DNA from: Crotophaga sulcirostris | Taxonomy: Eukaryota > Chordata > Aves > Cuculiformes > Crotophagidae | Length of the DNA: 64,000 nt | Assembly: GCA_013397455.1 (NCBI GenBank) | Contig: VYZB01000120.1 | Coordinates: forward strand, 1,074,748 to 1,138,747 | Direction: 5' to 3' | Notes under the pieces: generated by a model | The model's database searches: none | What the model saw: the letters and a program-made list of their open reading frames with translations, nothing else | Told to the model about the DNA's origin: nothing | Shown: positions 1 to 12,700 of the stretch, piece by piece | How positions within the stretch are numbered: position 1 is the first letter of the stretch | Layout: every line of letters begins with the position of its first letter | Program-made: the position numbers and the translations under genes

Positions 1-50
1 TCCTGCAGCACACTCAGCACCTACACTCCTCCCCCTCTCCCTGGCTGCAG
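1..50 (+). promoter_or_regulatory. Splice-acceptor-like pyrimidine tract
   Basis: A run ACTCCTCCCCCTCTCCCTGG followed by CTGCAG, with the AG at 49-50, looks like a good vertebrate 3' splice site on the plus strand. It sits directly before a minisatellite that is open in frame. No upstream exon can be seen because the window begins here, so this stays a candidate. Confidence 0.3.
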
Positions 51-250
51 GTGCCAATGGAGGTGTGGGTGGACAATGGAGGTGGTGTGGGTGCCAATGG
101 AGGTGTGGGTGGCGATGGAGGTTGTATAGGTGCCAGTGGAGGTGGTGTGGGTGCCGATGGAGGTGTGGGTGGCTATGGAGGTGGTGTTGGTGGCTATGGA
201 GGTGGTGTGGGTGCCAATGGAGGTGTGGGTGGCGATGGAGGTGGTGTGGG
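51..250 (+). repeat. Minisatellite of alternating 18- and 21-bp units
   Basis: About ten imperfect units of the form GGAGGTGTGGGTGGCGAT (18 bp) and a 21-bp form GGAGGTGGTGTGGGTGCCAAT, minus or plus one GGT, alternate in a 39-bp higher-order unit. The G-rich strand is the plus strand. All units are multiples of three, so the frame stays open and would encode Gly-rich GGVGGD/GGGVGAN repeats. That is what a repeat of this length gives whether or not it is translated. Confidence 0.9.
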
Positions 251-497
251 CGCTGCAGCAGCCAGTCTCAGGTGCGCCAGCGGGTCTGTGTGGCTCCCCA
301 GATGCCCCAGCACTGCAGCCCCGGGCACTGGCTGGAGGGAGGAGGGAAACGGAGATTGGGACAGTCTGTCAGAGCAGGTTACACTGGGGTCAGTCAGAAC
401 AGGTTACAAGAGTGTGCCTTTGGACTTGCAGTGTGAGCCAAGTTTGCTAATACATAATTACAAGAGTTTCAGGCTTGTGTTGATGGGTGCACCGTAA
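51..497 (+). CDS. Weak candidate terminal exon with glycine-rich repeats
   Basis: Directly after the acceptor-like CTGCAG at 45-50, a frame stays open for 148 codons to TAA at 495-497, and an AATAAA follows at 528-533. The first 65 codons are the minisatellite (Gly, Val, Ala, Asn, Asp, Tyr repeats); the remaining 82 are non-repetitive and resemble nothing I know. The order acceptor, open frame, stop and poly(A) signal is what a last exon looks like, and earlier exons would lie left of the window. Against this, two other plus-strand frames are also open over most of the same stretch, as expected for a stop-free G-rich repeat. I consider it more likely non-coding. Confidence 0.15.
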   Translation: MPMEVWVDNGGGVGANGGVGGDGGCIGASGGGVGADGGVGGYGGGVGGYGGGVGANGGVGGDGGGVGAAAASLRCASGSVWLPRCPSTAAPGTGWREEGNGDWDSLSEQVTLGSVRTGYKSVPLDLQCEPSLLIHNYKSFRLVLMGAP

Positions 498-527
498 ACA
501 GATCTTTTTTCTTTTCTTCTGAACAGA

Positions 528-533
528 AATAAA
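528..533 (+). terminator. Poly(A) signal AATAAA after the minisatellite frame
   Basis: AATAAA lies 31 bases after the stop of the candidate frame. A moderately GT-rich stretch (CTGTATTTTG, GGTTATTCTG) follows at 547-573. It counts only if the left-edge exon is real. Confidence 0.2.
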
Positions 534-3240
534 ATCTCAAAAAGCACTGTATTTTGCTAGCCTGGTTATTCTGCCAGCACGGGTCATTACCAAATCACTG
601 CATCGCTGTCAACATGCCTGAAATATTTCGCTTGCTTCAGTTACATTTCTCTCGAGCCCTGACTGGCTGTGTATGCCAGATAACCAAAGATGCGCCTGGA
701 GCTTTGCTTTAAGAGCAGAGTTAAGTCATATTGTGTGGGCTGAGGTGTTCTAGCTTCTGCGTACTATTGCTCATGCCTTTCAGTCCTTGGAGTCACCTTG
801 CTGCCTTACTCTACAGATTTTTTTAAGTGCTGCAGTGCTGTTTGTTACTAAGTGGAGAACGAGACTGAAGACTGCTTTAAGATGGGGATTGTTCCAGCTC
901 TAGAGGGGCAGCATCCAGACCCTATTTAGATTTTTCTTCTAGTCTCTTGTCTGTGACTGTAGTTATGCAAAGAGGAGCTGTTTACGTATTTTAGATGGCT
1001 CCCAAATGTCATTTAAGCATTATTAACAGGAGGGTTACTACCTCCCAAATTTCTAATTAAGGTCTTCCTTTCAGTCTATTAGCGGTGCTTTTGTGGACAT
1101 ATTCTTTAATTAGTTCTGACTTTCTGACTCCAGTGAAAAGTAGTTTTTAACTACTGTCTGCAATGCCCACGAGTAGTGAGTCAACCTATTAAAAATTAAA
1201 AATCAATTTTAGTTTCACCATATAGAAGTTCACCAAATGAACCGAGCGCTATTTCATCTTATTTTCATTATCACAGCGTCTGAGAGTCCGGGTGGTGACG
1301 AGAGCTTTACAGGAGGAGAGCAAAGACAACCACCTCACCAGGCCCCAGGCAAGGGAGGGAGTTTTGCCTCAGTGGCCCAGCAGGAGCCTCATCCCAAGCC
1401 AAGGAGGTGATGTGTTGTGTGAGGAGATGCGAGACGAGCGTCACACACTTGGTAGGATGAGGATGCTGAAGGCCCTGGGTTTTGATGCTTAGCCTGAAGC
1501 AGGTGCCAACTTGGGTCCGCCTGCCAGCAGCTCTACAGGAAAGAGACTCCACAGATGCTTCCCCTCCCTCCTGCTCAGTTGTGCTGTCCCACAGAAGCAT
1601 CCCTTTTGTTCACAGCCCTGGGAAAAAAACATGCCATAGAGATGTTAGGCAGGAAAACGCTGAAGATAACGGCTCACCCTAAGTCCAAACCATGTTTAAC
1701 TGTAACCATATTTACATTTTGAGAGCACATCCATGCCCTCAGAGTCTGAACATCCAGCCTGGGTCTAGTGCCTGGTGTAGTTCCTATCCTAAGTGCAACA
1801 GGAGTGCAGAGTTACACTACATCAAATCCCAGCTAAGGACCATCAGCCACCAAAAGCCATTCCCAATCTCCCCTCCACCTCCTGCTGATGCCTTTGCACC
1901 CCTTCAGAGAGCTAAACTGCCAGAAATCTCCCCTTGTGCTGGCTGGGGACTGGGGCAGGGTTGAGGCTGAGCCTGGGCCAGGGTGGGAAGCAGAAGCTGG
2001 GGATGGGGAGAACCATCATCACCCCTTGCAGCAGCTTCTAGTATTTCACAGCTGTAATGTTGAGAAATACGTGGACACCAGAGTGTCCAGAGGGGCTGGA
2101 GAGGGAAGGATACTCACCTGGAATGCAGAAGAGGATGACTTCCCTGGCACGTAGGTGGAGATTCACATCTAAATTTCCAGCCCTCAGAATAGGAAAATGT
2201 TGAGGCACAAAGCTGTGGCTGGGCCCTTCGATCGCGCTGCCATGACTGGCTGCACACCTCAGGAATCTGCTCAAAGCCACTTGAAAGATCAAAGCCTTTC
2301 TTTGTAGCCTGTTTGGACCAAAGGCGGTCTCTTTTTATAAAATGCTTCACATCCCTATAGCTGTTGCAGTCAGAGAAAATTATTCCAGCCCACTGAAACA
2401 TTCATGTGAAAATTTTGTTGGATCAGTCTTGATGTTCACCTTTGTGCTCAGGCTTGATTTTCTAAGTACACCCATAATTATTAGTATATTCATTAAGGAT
2501 ATATTCCCGCAGTGTCAAAGCAAAGCAACAACTCTAAATAGACATCAGAACAGAGGGTCAACCAAACCAATATGCATAAAAGGTGCAAAACCATCTGTAA
2601 CAAACAGGTCAAGAGAAGTCTAATTATGGGGTATATTCTGAAAGAGATCAATTTATCATTTTGGAGATATTTTTAAATTAAAAAACCCCAAAGTCTTATT
2701 GATTCTGTGTTAATTAGGACTAAGGATAAGTTAAGGTTTCATAGTTTAAAATATAAAGATTGTGTCATGCAATTAATTTACAACATGTTGGTTGTTCTTT
2801 GAAAATTACAAGTTATTCACAAATAGAATTCTAACATAATTGATCAAAATTTTTTTCCTGACTAGAAAATCTGCTGCAAGTAGGGCAAAAAAGTATGGAG
2901 TAAATAGATTCCTGGACCATGACAATATTCCCCAAGAATTTTTGCTTTCAACAAGTAGCATCTGAGTGGTAAAAAATTATGCAGTCCCAAATTATGAAGT
3001 GCTGGGAAAGAAGGTTTAATTCCAGGGCCTTTACTGTAATTTTGGCTGAATGCTTTCAACTCTAGGATCAGGGCCAATGAGGAAGGAGGACTCTCAGAGC
3101 TCAATTAATGGATTAGAAGAGCATATAAAAAGGAAGAGTTTAAATGCATTTGACATTGGAGAATCTTTTGGGTGAAAGAGCCTGAAGCTGGGGCTGACTG
3201 GGTATAAGGGAAAAATACATATTGTGAGAATAATTAGATA
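534..3240. other. Intergenic sequence without recognised features
   Basis: Unique sequence; 534-1260 and 2340-2870 are AT-rich, and 1290-2250 is richer in G and C. No known domain in any frame and no repeat family recognised. Confidence 0.65.
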
Positions 3241-3408
3241 ATGGGACAAGTTTCCCTGCCAGGTTGTGCAGTCTCCATCTGTGGAGGCTTCCAACACCCA
3301 AAGGACAAAGCAACCTGATCTGAAGTCATTGTCGACCTTGCTCTGAGCAGGATGTTGGACTAGAGACCTCCTGAGGTCCCTTCTCACCTGAGTGACTTGG
3401 TTCTTTAG
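3241..3408 (+). mobile_element. Old, diverged CR1 LINE 3' end
   Basis: The plus strand matches the CR1 end in order: TTTCCCTGCCAGGTTGTG, GTCTCCATCTGTGGAGG, GAGCAGGATGTTGGACTAGA, GACCTCCTGAGGTCCCTTCT and a decayed tail GAGTGACTTGGTTCTTT. Divergence is clearly higher than in the copies near 20-22 kb. Confidence 0.85.
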
Positions 3409-5112
3409 TCTGGATGGGTCTACCACAGCCTAAAGTGGAAGTGACCTTACAGTGAAACTGTATATTCTAAACACCTGACAGTGTCACTTTGGAGTTTGCT
3501 AGGTCTAGCTGCCTCAGAAAAACTTGGAGCTCTTGACCAGGCCAGAGGAGCTTCATCTCTCACCAAGTTAGGTTCTGTGCATGGCAAGAGGGGCACAAGA
3601 TACCTATTTGGGGTATCTATGAGCCTCATCACTCCTGTCCCCCTGATAAAATGGGTTGGACCCTGGCAACGACCTGGTAGCCAAAGGGGCTGCTTGCGGA
3701 GGAAACCTTTTCCTTCCTACCAGTGGTGGAGAAGAGCCTCCAGGAGAGATACAGAAACAGAGGGAAGGGCTGGCAGGGCTGTGCTGGTGTCTGCACCTTC
3801 CTGGAGCCACCTTTCTTGCACAAAAGGACCCAGCCCGGGGCCTCTCAGCCTGGTTCCAGATCTGCTCGTTTTGCCTCTTCGTGGTCCAGCACCTGCAGTG
3901 CTGGGGTTCTGCCTAAGATTCACTGGCACAGAGGAGCTCACACAGCAGACGTCAGGCTGGGGACCACTACTCCTGGCTGGGTACCCAAGGCACTCTGTCT
4001 TCCTCACCCCAAAGGAATGATGTCTTCACATGCTGACACGTGAATGCAATGAGACATCCATGGTTTGGAGGTCACTGGGAGGTCATTCAGGGACCACTGC
4101 CCTCTCCCATCTTCTCAGCATCCTGAGGTAGCTGCCAGGGATGGGGCTGGATGGGGCTCTGCGCAGCTCTTCCAGACTGATGAAAAAACACAGGACATGC
4201 AGGGCATCTGGACTTGGAGTCGCTGTGCTGCCCAGTCCATGACAAGGACGACAACACCAGCAACATTGCAGCCAGGACTTAGCTCAGCCCACATTAAACA
4301 AGCCCCCTGAATGAAGGGGAAGCACTCACCACCTCCCCTGCTGCCTGCTAGGCTGCAGCTGGTTACTCAAGTGTGGGTCCTGGGGAGGGTTTAATTGCAT
4401 CTCAAAAGAGAAAGACTAATTGCCTTGAATCTCTAGTAGAACATCCCATCCACTTCGCAAATCCTTTGGTGGTATTGGCCATTTATGACTATCAATCAGC
4501 AACGCTTTTCCAGATCTCCCTTCACACCTGGTAACTATGAGAAAAAAAATGATGCCGTAACAGAAACAGTTTGTGTTTCTAAATCACAAACTTCAGAATT
4601 GTGTTATGCTAACAGCTATTATCTTTATTTTTAGGTTGTTTAATCAATTTGGATGCTTTCAGATACGTTTTAGTCAGACCAGCTTGCTCTAACTTACCTC
4701 CCAATTCTGGTTGCCATGGCATAACAATGATTTCTTTTTTAGCTAAAAATAAACCTTCAGCAACTAACGTATTAGCCAGAAAAATAAAAAGACAAAAGAG
4801 AAAAAAAACCCTAAAAACCCCAAACACCATAAAACCAAAAAACCCTCCTATGCACATACTCATGTTATTCCAAACTGCTGCTGCTTGGGCATCATTGCAC
4901 AAGGCTGTGGACAGATGCTCCCCCCTCCCCTTTCCTATTTACGTACCTTTATATTCTGGCTAATGAAAGGCAGCCAAATGCATAAAACATTGCAAATATT
5001 TTTTAAATGGCAGTAAAATCAAGTACCATAAGATAGACAGCCTGTCCTCAGTCAGGCAGAACTGCCTGTCCTCAAAGCCTGTGTAGCTTTCAGGTTTTGC
5101 CTGGAGACATGT
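3409..5112. other. Intergenic sequence without recognised features
   Basis: Segment 3480-4310 is GC-rich with frames open on both strands (up to 179 codons at 3481-4020) but no recognisable protein. A-rich low-complexity sequence lies at 4786-4850. Confidence 0.6.
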
Positions 5113-5138
5113 TTGGTTTTTTTTTGTTTTTTTTTTTT
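5113..5138. repeat. Poly(T) tract
   Basis: Two T runs of 9 and 12 bases separated by one G. It could be the A-tail of an old minus-strand insertion, but no retroposed body is recognisable beside it. Confidence 0.6.
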
Positions 5139-8100
5139 GGTGTCAACCCAAGCATGGGAGAACCCCCTCTAGTCCTCAAAGAGGCTGAGAAAAACAGGGC
5201 ATAGGGTGCCCCACCCCCAAGGTGGAGTCCAGCCCCAGGTGTACTGGGTGATGTTCCATCATGACAAGATGGCAGGGAAAAAGGGAAGTCCCACAGCAGC
5301 TGTGTACAAGGCACTTCAGGGCATTTCTTCCCTGCTGGGGAAGAAATTCCCTCCTTTGCAGCTATGCATTTTGCTCAAAAATAATGTGGTGTGCCACGTA
5401 TTTAACAATCAAATAAAATGAATGGAAACTGAAAGAGGAATAGAGTCATCTGTGAGCATCCCCACATGATTTGTAAGTGTTAATTTAGAGGTGCAGCAAT
5501 GCTCAGCTCACGAAAACTGTTGGTAGGTTCAGGGAGGTGTTTTCTTCCACTTTTGATTACAAAATCCTCTTCCTATTCCTTACAGTCTTAACATGGGCAC
5601 TCTGCAATGGGAAGAGGACAAGTCTGGCCAAGTTTGTCCTACCGTGCTTCTGTGCCTCTAAGCCCAAATGAGCTAGTAACCTTCCTGCAGAACCCTGGAA
5701 GGAAGTGCTTCAGTCAGACTAATCCAAGCACCCCTGAGCAAGGGCTGTCAGTCAGCCTCTGTGAACACAGGGCAAAACCATAATACCAACATTTCTGAAG
5801 TTCAGGTAGAGGAATGAGACCGAAGCAAAGAAACGACTTCTCTCGATGTGTTTGTGCAAAATGACCGGGCTCTTACCTATAGTGTCCTTTTTTTGCAGAG
5901 CCTCTCCATTTGCTTGTTCTCATGCACCTATTTTTAACAGTCAAAGAGGTTGATACTTGCCTGTTTTCGCAAATACAATCTCTAAATAAAGGAGGGAGAG
6001 GAGAAACTCCTGCTCCAAGCAACTTACAGTGTTGCTGTCCTCTTTTGTAGCTGCTCTAATAGCAGAAAGTTAGTGGCTTTGCAACTGCTCACTTGAGAAC
6101 CTGCTTCCTCAGCTCCCATGATGGCAGCCAGCAGGTTGATGCTGATGATCCCGTGGTTAACGCCAGGCAGGTTTGGGGCAAGGAAAGCTCTGGCCTCTGA
6201 GGCGTTGCATGTGGAGGTTGGGAAACCCAGGAGGTGTTTCCCAGCCCGGAGCAGAGGCATATGCTTGCAAGATGCCTGAGATGGGTGCCCAGTCCCCTTC
6301 CGACAAAAACAGATGGAGCATGGGTGTTTTCCGTAATTGGCAGCTCTTTTCATCCAAGAGGTGCCCTGGGGCTCACCACTGGTGTGAGGTGCTAGCGCAA
6401 CAGCTAACTGACTCAGCAGGCTCATCGGCTGACCTCCTTGTTTCACCTCTTGCCAATTTTAATAAAAAGGACACCCCTACTGGAATAGAGCTGGCCTGAG
6501 AGCCCATCCCAAATTTGTACCTTGTGTCCACACAAGTCAGGCCCTCACTCTGCTACTGCTCTTCCCAAAACATGACCCTCAGGCTTGCAGCTTGAATTCA
6601 GGGAATAGCTAAGGCATTTAGCCAGCCATCTAATTTCTGCAGCCTTTGGGCACCCACTGTTGCCACTCCCACACAGATCTTCTTTGAGAGAACAAGGCTG
6701 TTCTTTGTAGATGATTGGATGGATCAATGTCTCCATCCGGCACTGTCAGCTATCACACCGTGCCTGGGCGAGCATCACCAGTTGTGACTTAGGAACCTGC
6801 AGGTCTGGAAAGGCTCTCCAGAGACACACTCACTGTTTCTTCTTCCCCTGGCCCTTGGGTTTTGATGAACGTACAAGGTTCATACCATCTCATGTCCTCA
6901 CTACAGGCAGCAACCACTGCAAGGAAGCCAACCTCGTTACTATTGCTGATGGGCTTTTTGAAGATTGCTTTTTCATAGTTACTCTGTCCAGCCTCCCCTT
7001 TCTCACGTCTTACCATCACAGGTTCAGCAGAAGGAATGGAAGAGCACAGCAGACTCTTTCCACGTGCGTTGTGCTGCTGGGCTTGCAGTGGAGGGACCCA
7101 TGATGGAGCGAGCACAGGTGCCTGAGGAGCCTTACTGCATGTCCTGTGCCAGACCCATGCCAATGCCACCACTCCCTGGAGGGACAGGTTCTTCCACACA
7201 GCCCCTTCATCCTCTGGGGTGCCAGAAGAGTGAGGAAATGGTGGGGCTGCTTCCAGGTGGCAGAGAGGCTGTGGGTCCAGAGCCCCCTCCTCCCCAAAAG
7301 CCTGGCTTCCAAGGAGGGTGGGCACCAACCCAACTGCGGGGAAATTTCTGGCAAGGCTGGTTAATCTTGAAATTGTTTTTGGGCAAGACAGTGAAAAAGC
7401 GCAGATCCATTTTCTGCCCTTGGTCAGCAAAACTCTCTGTGGCTGGCTTACAGAAATGCTCCTCTGCCACTCCACTTGAGTTTCTGTTTTCCTTTAGAGC
7501 TTACATTTTTTCCCTTTTGCTTCATGAGGTCAGCCTGAAGTTTAACAAGAGCTTTAAAAATCCCCATTGTGGTATTTAATGGTTTTCCCAGGGCATCTTC
7601 CCCGTCTTTTATTCCACTCCTCCCTTTGCTCATCATACCCATATTTTTTTCCAGAGTGCCTGTCTCCCATCCTTTACAACAGCCCTCTCCCCACTGAAAT
7701 TATTTATCCCTAGTTCATCATCTTGGAAACCAACTGTTTTCCAGATCTGCTTTTAATAGGTGAGATCATTTCTCTCCGCAGCACCCCAAACCTGACTTTC
7801 TGAGAACAAAACCCCTTCTGTTGATTATCAGCACTGTCATCATTTGGGCTTTATTTATATTGTTTCTTCCTACCTTTCCCCACAAAGAGAGGCTAAACCC
7901 ACTGTGATGCACTGCCTGTCGCTATCGTCAACTGTCTGGCACCCTCATTAGTTTCACTGAAACCAGAGGGATTTTTCTGCCTTCAGCTAAATTCAAGTGT
8001 GTAAGCTTAAGAATATTCAAAAAAATATGACAATATCTGAAAACTCTTGATGATTTACGGGTATAGGCTCACACCTCCCTAATATAATCCCTGTGGAGGG

Positions 8101-9423
8101 TGAAGCAAATTGCCACTGCTCTGAAATGGGATCAGGCAAGCTAAAATAGCCCCATGCTGCCTCACTCCAAACTGCTTGACAGTTTTTGCTGTCATCTGAC
8201 CAGCGGAGCTAAAACAGCAAGGGTACCTCAAAACACAGCATGTTTATAGGCAAAAGAGACCTCCAAGCTGTTTAGCAAATACAAAGAGACTAAGGGGTTA
8301 AAACCCAAGAAATAGTTCTGTTTGCCTTTATCAAAAAAAAAACAACCACCATTATGGTTGCTTCTTCAGGAAAGATGGTGGTACATAAAAAAAAAAGGCA
8401 TACCCTGGTGCACGCTTGGAGCTCCCACTTTGCTGGCAATTAAGTACGTTACAAACAAATTACTTTAAGGTCAAAGAGACAGTAAACATGTGCAAGAGTC
8501 TCCCATTGGCCTCACTGGGCTTAAAAATCACAGGATTTGAATGACTTCCCTCCCACGAGCCACTCATTTAGTGACTAAATTGTTTTCCTGCCCCTCAGAC
8601 CTCATCCAGGAGTGGAAGAGAGATGCCCAAAGGCTGCGTGCTGGTCCCCATTTGAATGGGCAGCACATACCACTGCCCTCTTCTCAAGGGAAGAAGCACA
8701 CCCAGGTGACAGACAAGTGTTTTAACATCACTGTCAAGGCTGAGGGCCTGGCTCGCTCCCGGGCACATTAAACATCTGCACAGCTGTGCCTTTTGGCATC
8801 TGGCTGCAGGAATCACTGAACCACGCCTGTGTGTCAGCTCACTGCACGGCACTGCTGCCAAATTGCCACCCAAGGGATGTGTGGTAGCTGGGGAAGGGAA
8901 AGGTAAAGGCTTTTATGTAGGGTTTTTCCATCAGGACTGCATGTTTGCAGGATGAAGTTGTCCCCTTGGGTAATGTGGGGCCAGCTGGGGACCAAAGATG
9001 CTGCTTGGACAGGTTGGACCACCCCAGGGCAATCAGAGGCTGCCGGACAGACACTGTACCTGTGTAAAATATCAAAATTCTGGCTGTTTGCCAGTGGCTG
9101 AAAACACTCACCAAGCTTTATCTGGTTACTTGTGCTGCTCTTCTTCCTCTGGCTTCATTCAAAGACCTGTATTTCTGGTCAGCACTGTAACGGAGGTGCT
9201 CTCTTTAGCTTAGCACTATCCTTTGTAAAATCATATCCAGAATAGGTTTCTAATGAGGTCAGGCCAAACACAAGTGTATTCATATGCCTCAAAGCCTATG
9301 ACTCACCCTGACCAGTCGTGATACAGCCTTTGCTAAGTATGTGACTGTGCTTAAAACTACAGGTACTGTGCGTTGTATCTATCTATAGGTAAATAAAAGT
9401 AAGCGTATTCATGTGTATGCCTT
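5139..9423. other. Intergenic sequence without recognised features
   Basis: Mixed composition. At 6789-7579 long frames overlap on both strands (228 codons minus at 6789-7475, 204 codons plus at 6965-7579), with no domain I recognise. They follow from a locally GC-rich, stop-poor segment. Confidence 0.6.
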
Positions 9424-9456
9424 TGTGTTTGTGTGCATATATATACACACACATAT
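9424..9456. repeat. Compound (TG)/(AT)/(AC) microsatellite, near-palindromic
   Basis: TGTGTTTGTGTGC is followed by ATATATATA and CACACACATATA. The centre, 9431-9450, is almost self-complementary and could form a hairpin or cruciform. Confidence 0.8.
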
Positions 9457-9681
9457 AAAAAGTGTGTAAATCTGTATTTACATTCTAAAAGTATATAAGA
9501 AACTAAAACAAATATATATTAAGTTGGAATTTGATAGCACCACAGTCAAAAAGATTATAACTTAGCTGCAAAAGTACACGTTGCTCTCTGTTGGTATTGT
9601 GAGTAGTCTGGCTATCCTTTAGATGTTTATGTGTGTGTGTACATATCTGCCAAATTAAGAAAATTGCTGCTTTCCTTGCAT

Positions 9682-9766
9682 AAAAGTAGAAGTAAAGTAT
9701 AGAAAAAGCATAGTGTAAGTAAAGTAAAGTAAAATGGGAGATGCTTGCTGATAATGGGAGATGCTC
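9682..9766 (+). repeat. Short tandem repeats: AGTAA-type, then a 21-bp duplication
   Basis: AAGTA/AAAGT motifs repeat between 9682 and 9733 (AGTAAAGTAAAGTAAAAT at the end). Two copies of AATGGGAGATGCT follow, 21 bases apart. Confidence 0.7.
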
Positions 9767-12700
9767 TAATGACTTTGCAAAGGAGACCTGGTACCCAGGG
9801 CACCTGCTTCAGCCACATGCAGTCTTCTGCACCAGAAAATGTTATTTCTGAAGGACTGATCAGCTCCTGGGAGAACTCAGCTCTGCTTGTTTGTCTCCCT
9901 TGGAGCCACAGAGGTGGCAGAAGGACGCAGTCCTCTCCAGCAAAGACCAGGGTTGTGGTTGCCATCAGTGTGGTGGGAAAGCAAGACAGGAGAACTCAAG
10001 TAATTCAGAAGTCTCAGTGAGAGCATCTGGCAGATTAAGGAGGTCTCTGGGCCTCAGGAGATGGTGGTGGGCATAGCTTCCCCAGAACTCGTGCTGGGGG
10101 CTGGTTTTCAGTTTTTTCCACCTCATATGGTGTGGGAATCTGCTGTGAGGCAGAGCAGCTCTCCTTTACCCAGTCTGCTCACAGTGTATAGGAGTCTCCA
10201 AACTGTTCTGGTAGGAGTCCAAATTTCCAGTTTGTGACAGATTCCAAGATTATGGACACTGTTTTCATTCCAGATTGAAACGAGCCTGAAGTTTCCCCAT
10301 AGGCCACATTCCTAGTGGAAAAAGAATCTCTCCAGTGTCAGAAAAAAATGATTTTAATTTACAGCTGGGATCTTTTTCATTGGAAAAAAAAATTGGAACA
10401 TTTATTTAGAAAATACATATTCAGAAAAAGTCTGTTTCTCTACACATCCCTGTATGAAAAGAAAATATGTTAGGAGATAACATCTTAAGCTGCTCAAAAT
10501 ATTTAGGATATTTTTTTTCTTCCCACTTTAAAAAAAAGAGTTATATTCCATAAGGATATTCTGGGTTCATCAAAATGCTCTTAGGCAGAAAATACCCAAC
10601 TGGAGTGACCCTCACTTGGTTTCTGTTCCTAGAGGCTTGCTCCCACGGGACACCCCCAGTCGCCCCTGTAGCAGCCAACGCTGTCTCCTCTTGCAGCTCT
10701 GGACAGAGCAGGCAGCTGCATGGAAGAAATAACTACAGCCTCCCAGCCAAGTCTCGCCTCAAACCATGGTTGTTCTTGCAGCTGCAAGAGAAGTAAATGC
10801 TGGCCTTGCTGCTCTCTGGGATGCTGGTAGGCACGGAACTGGGAGACAGCTTTTGCAGGTCAAAAGTTAATAGAAATGTACTTATAATACAGGCACCTTG
10901 ACAAGTGGCACTCTGGCTTCAGCCAGAAGTTCTGGCAAGTGCACACATTCCCCCCAGGAGGACCTTGAGCTTGGGCTGTTAAATCAAAGTAGCAAAAGCA
11001 CAAAAACCCTTGAAGAAGGAGGGCAGTGAGTCTGAGAAATGTTGCATCTGGAACAAGGAAAGGAAATGAGAGGATACAGGAAAGCAATCCCTTTGAGACC
11101 CTCCTTCCAGCTGTGCAGATCTATGTGAGGAACAGTTGTGTGTGTTTAGGGAGATAGAGACGACTGCACAGGGTTGTTTGTTTTCTTTTTTTGTTCTGAG
11201 ATCATGGGCCAGTCCATAAAAAAAGGGGATCTGGGGAAACAACCACAGTAATACTTTCTAGTTTTTTCTACTTCTTTTTCCATGATCTTGCTCTAACCTG
11301 TCCATATTAGTAGAATTAATGCAGGACTAAACACCTATTTCTCTAAATGCTTATTGGCTACAGTACTGCCGTCTGTGGGGAAATTATGGCAGGGCTAGGA
11401 GGGAGCCATGGAGCTCCGAAATAATTCACTAACGTAGCAGTGGAAGATTGCACAGTTCGTTTTAGTCTGCACTTTGTTGAACGAGGGCCAAAGTGTTTCG
11501 GAAGTAATGCGCGATGAGATGTGGGACAATTGGGAGGATCAGCCCCACAGAAGTGCTGTGACATACCAAGAGTTTCTCTACATCTGCATCAATCTGTGAG
11601 TAGTATTTTCTGCCAAGGCTTTCTTGTGAAGTGTTATAAGACTTGGAAAATCTTCATTTCAAACTGAGCATGTCTTGGGTAATGACAAAAAAAAAAACCC
11701 AAAATGCCTCCTGGCACGCCACACAGTACCTATGGGATGTGGGAGCTGGGGGTCTGGGCAGGAGGCACCTCACAGGGACAGTGCAGGTTGACAGTATTTT
11801 AGCTCCTACCCTCCTTTTATCACTCCTGCCTGCCACCTCCCAGCACTGATGTCTGAGTGGCCTTGCAGTGCCATCACTCTCACAGGACACCAACAAAGGG
11901 AAGCATTTATAAAGTTACAAAAGTTGAGTAAAATTTCCATGTTAAAACAATATGTCTCCTTAAGTGTTGTCTGCCAGTGGCCTCTAAAAAAAGAAGAGAA
12001 AAATCACTCTTCACAGTGAAAATAAGGAAAGAGTTGCTAAAATTTATGCTAGGCTTGCATTTTAAGTCTATAGATCCTTCATGCTGGCAAACACCAAGAC
12101 TGAGTGTATCAACAAAGCTGTTCAAAGTTGAGGTATTGAGCACCAAAAATAAAGTCCCTGACCGTAGAGCAGGGCTCAGCCCTTCCTCCATGAGCCTAAG
12201 ACTATACAGCTGCCTATTTGCTACAAATGCAGGTTCAAGTTTTAGCTTTGCTCTTTAAAAACAGAAATTACCCTTGAGATGGGTGTTTTTACAAAGTTTG
12301 AGGCAGTGCCTTTGTGTTCACCCGCTAGCTCAAAATACCCATGGGCTTTCTGACCAAATTGCTTCATTTTTTTGATGCTGTTTTCTCCAAGCCCAGATTT
12401 ACTGGAGTAAGGGTACTGCTCATTTGCACAACGGACGTATTTGAACCACAGTAAATGTGATCAAAGTGGCCTATTTTGTGCTCCTCAGTTATTACTCTCC
12501 AGCAATGCTGGGCTGCCTCCCTGGAGCAAGGTGTGTGCCAACACTGCCCTCCTGCCTTGCCACCAAGTTTTAGGAGTTCAGGGACAGATGATACATTTTC
12601 TCCCGCATTTACAAGTAACCTGTAGTTAGCCCATAGGTCTATAGACACTAAGCCACTAAGACTACCACCTGGCTGACCTTTGGTTGGCCTATGCCACATT

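Noticed and set aside
3094..3426. 110-codon minus-strand frame
   Set aside because: It overlaps the antisense strand of a CR1 3' end and is a shadow frame.
3481..4020. 179-codon plus-strand frame
   Set aside because: Several other frames are open over the same GC-rich stretch, and the protein is low in recognisable features. It is best explained by composition.
4786..4850. Telomere-like CCCTAA motif in an A-rich stretch
   Set aside because: Only one CCCTAA-like unit is present; the rest is irregular AAAACCCC/CAAA sequence, so it is not an interstitial telomeric array.
6789..7579. Overlapping frames of 228 (minus) and 204 (plus) codons as a gene
   Set aside because: Both strands are open at once in a GC-rich, stop-poor segment. 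Neither protein shows a known domain or balanced composition, and there is no matching set of splice sites or poly(A) signal.
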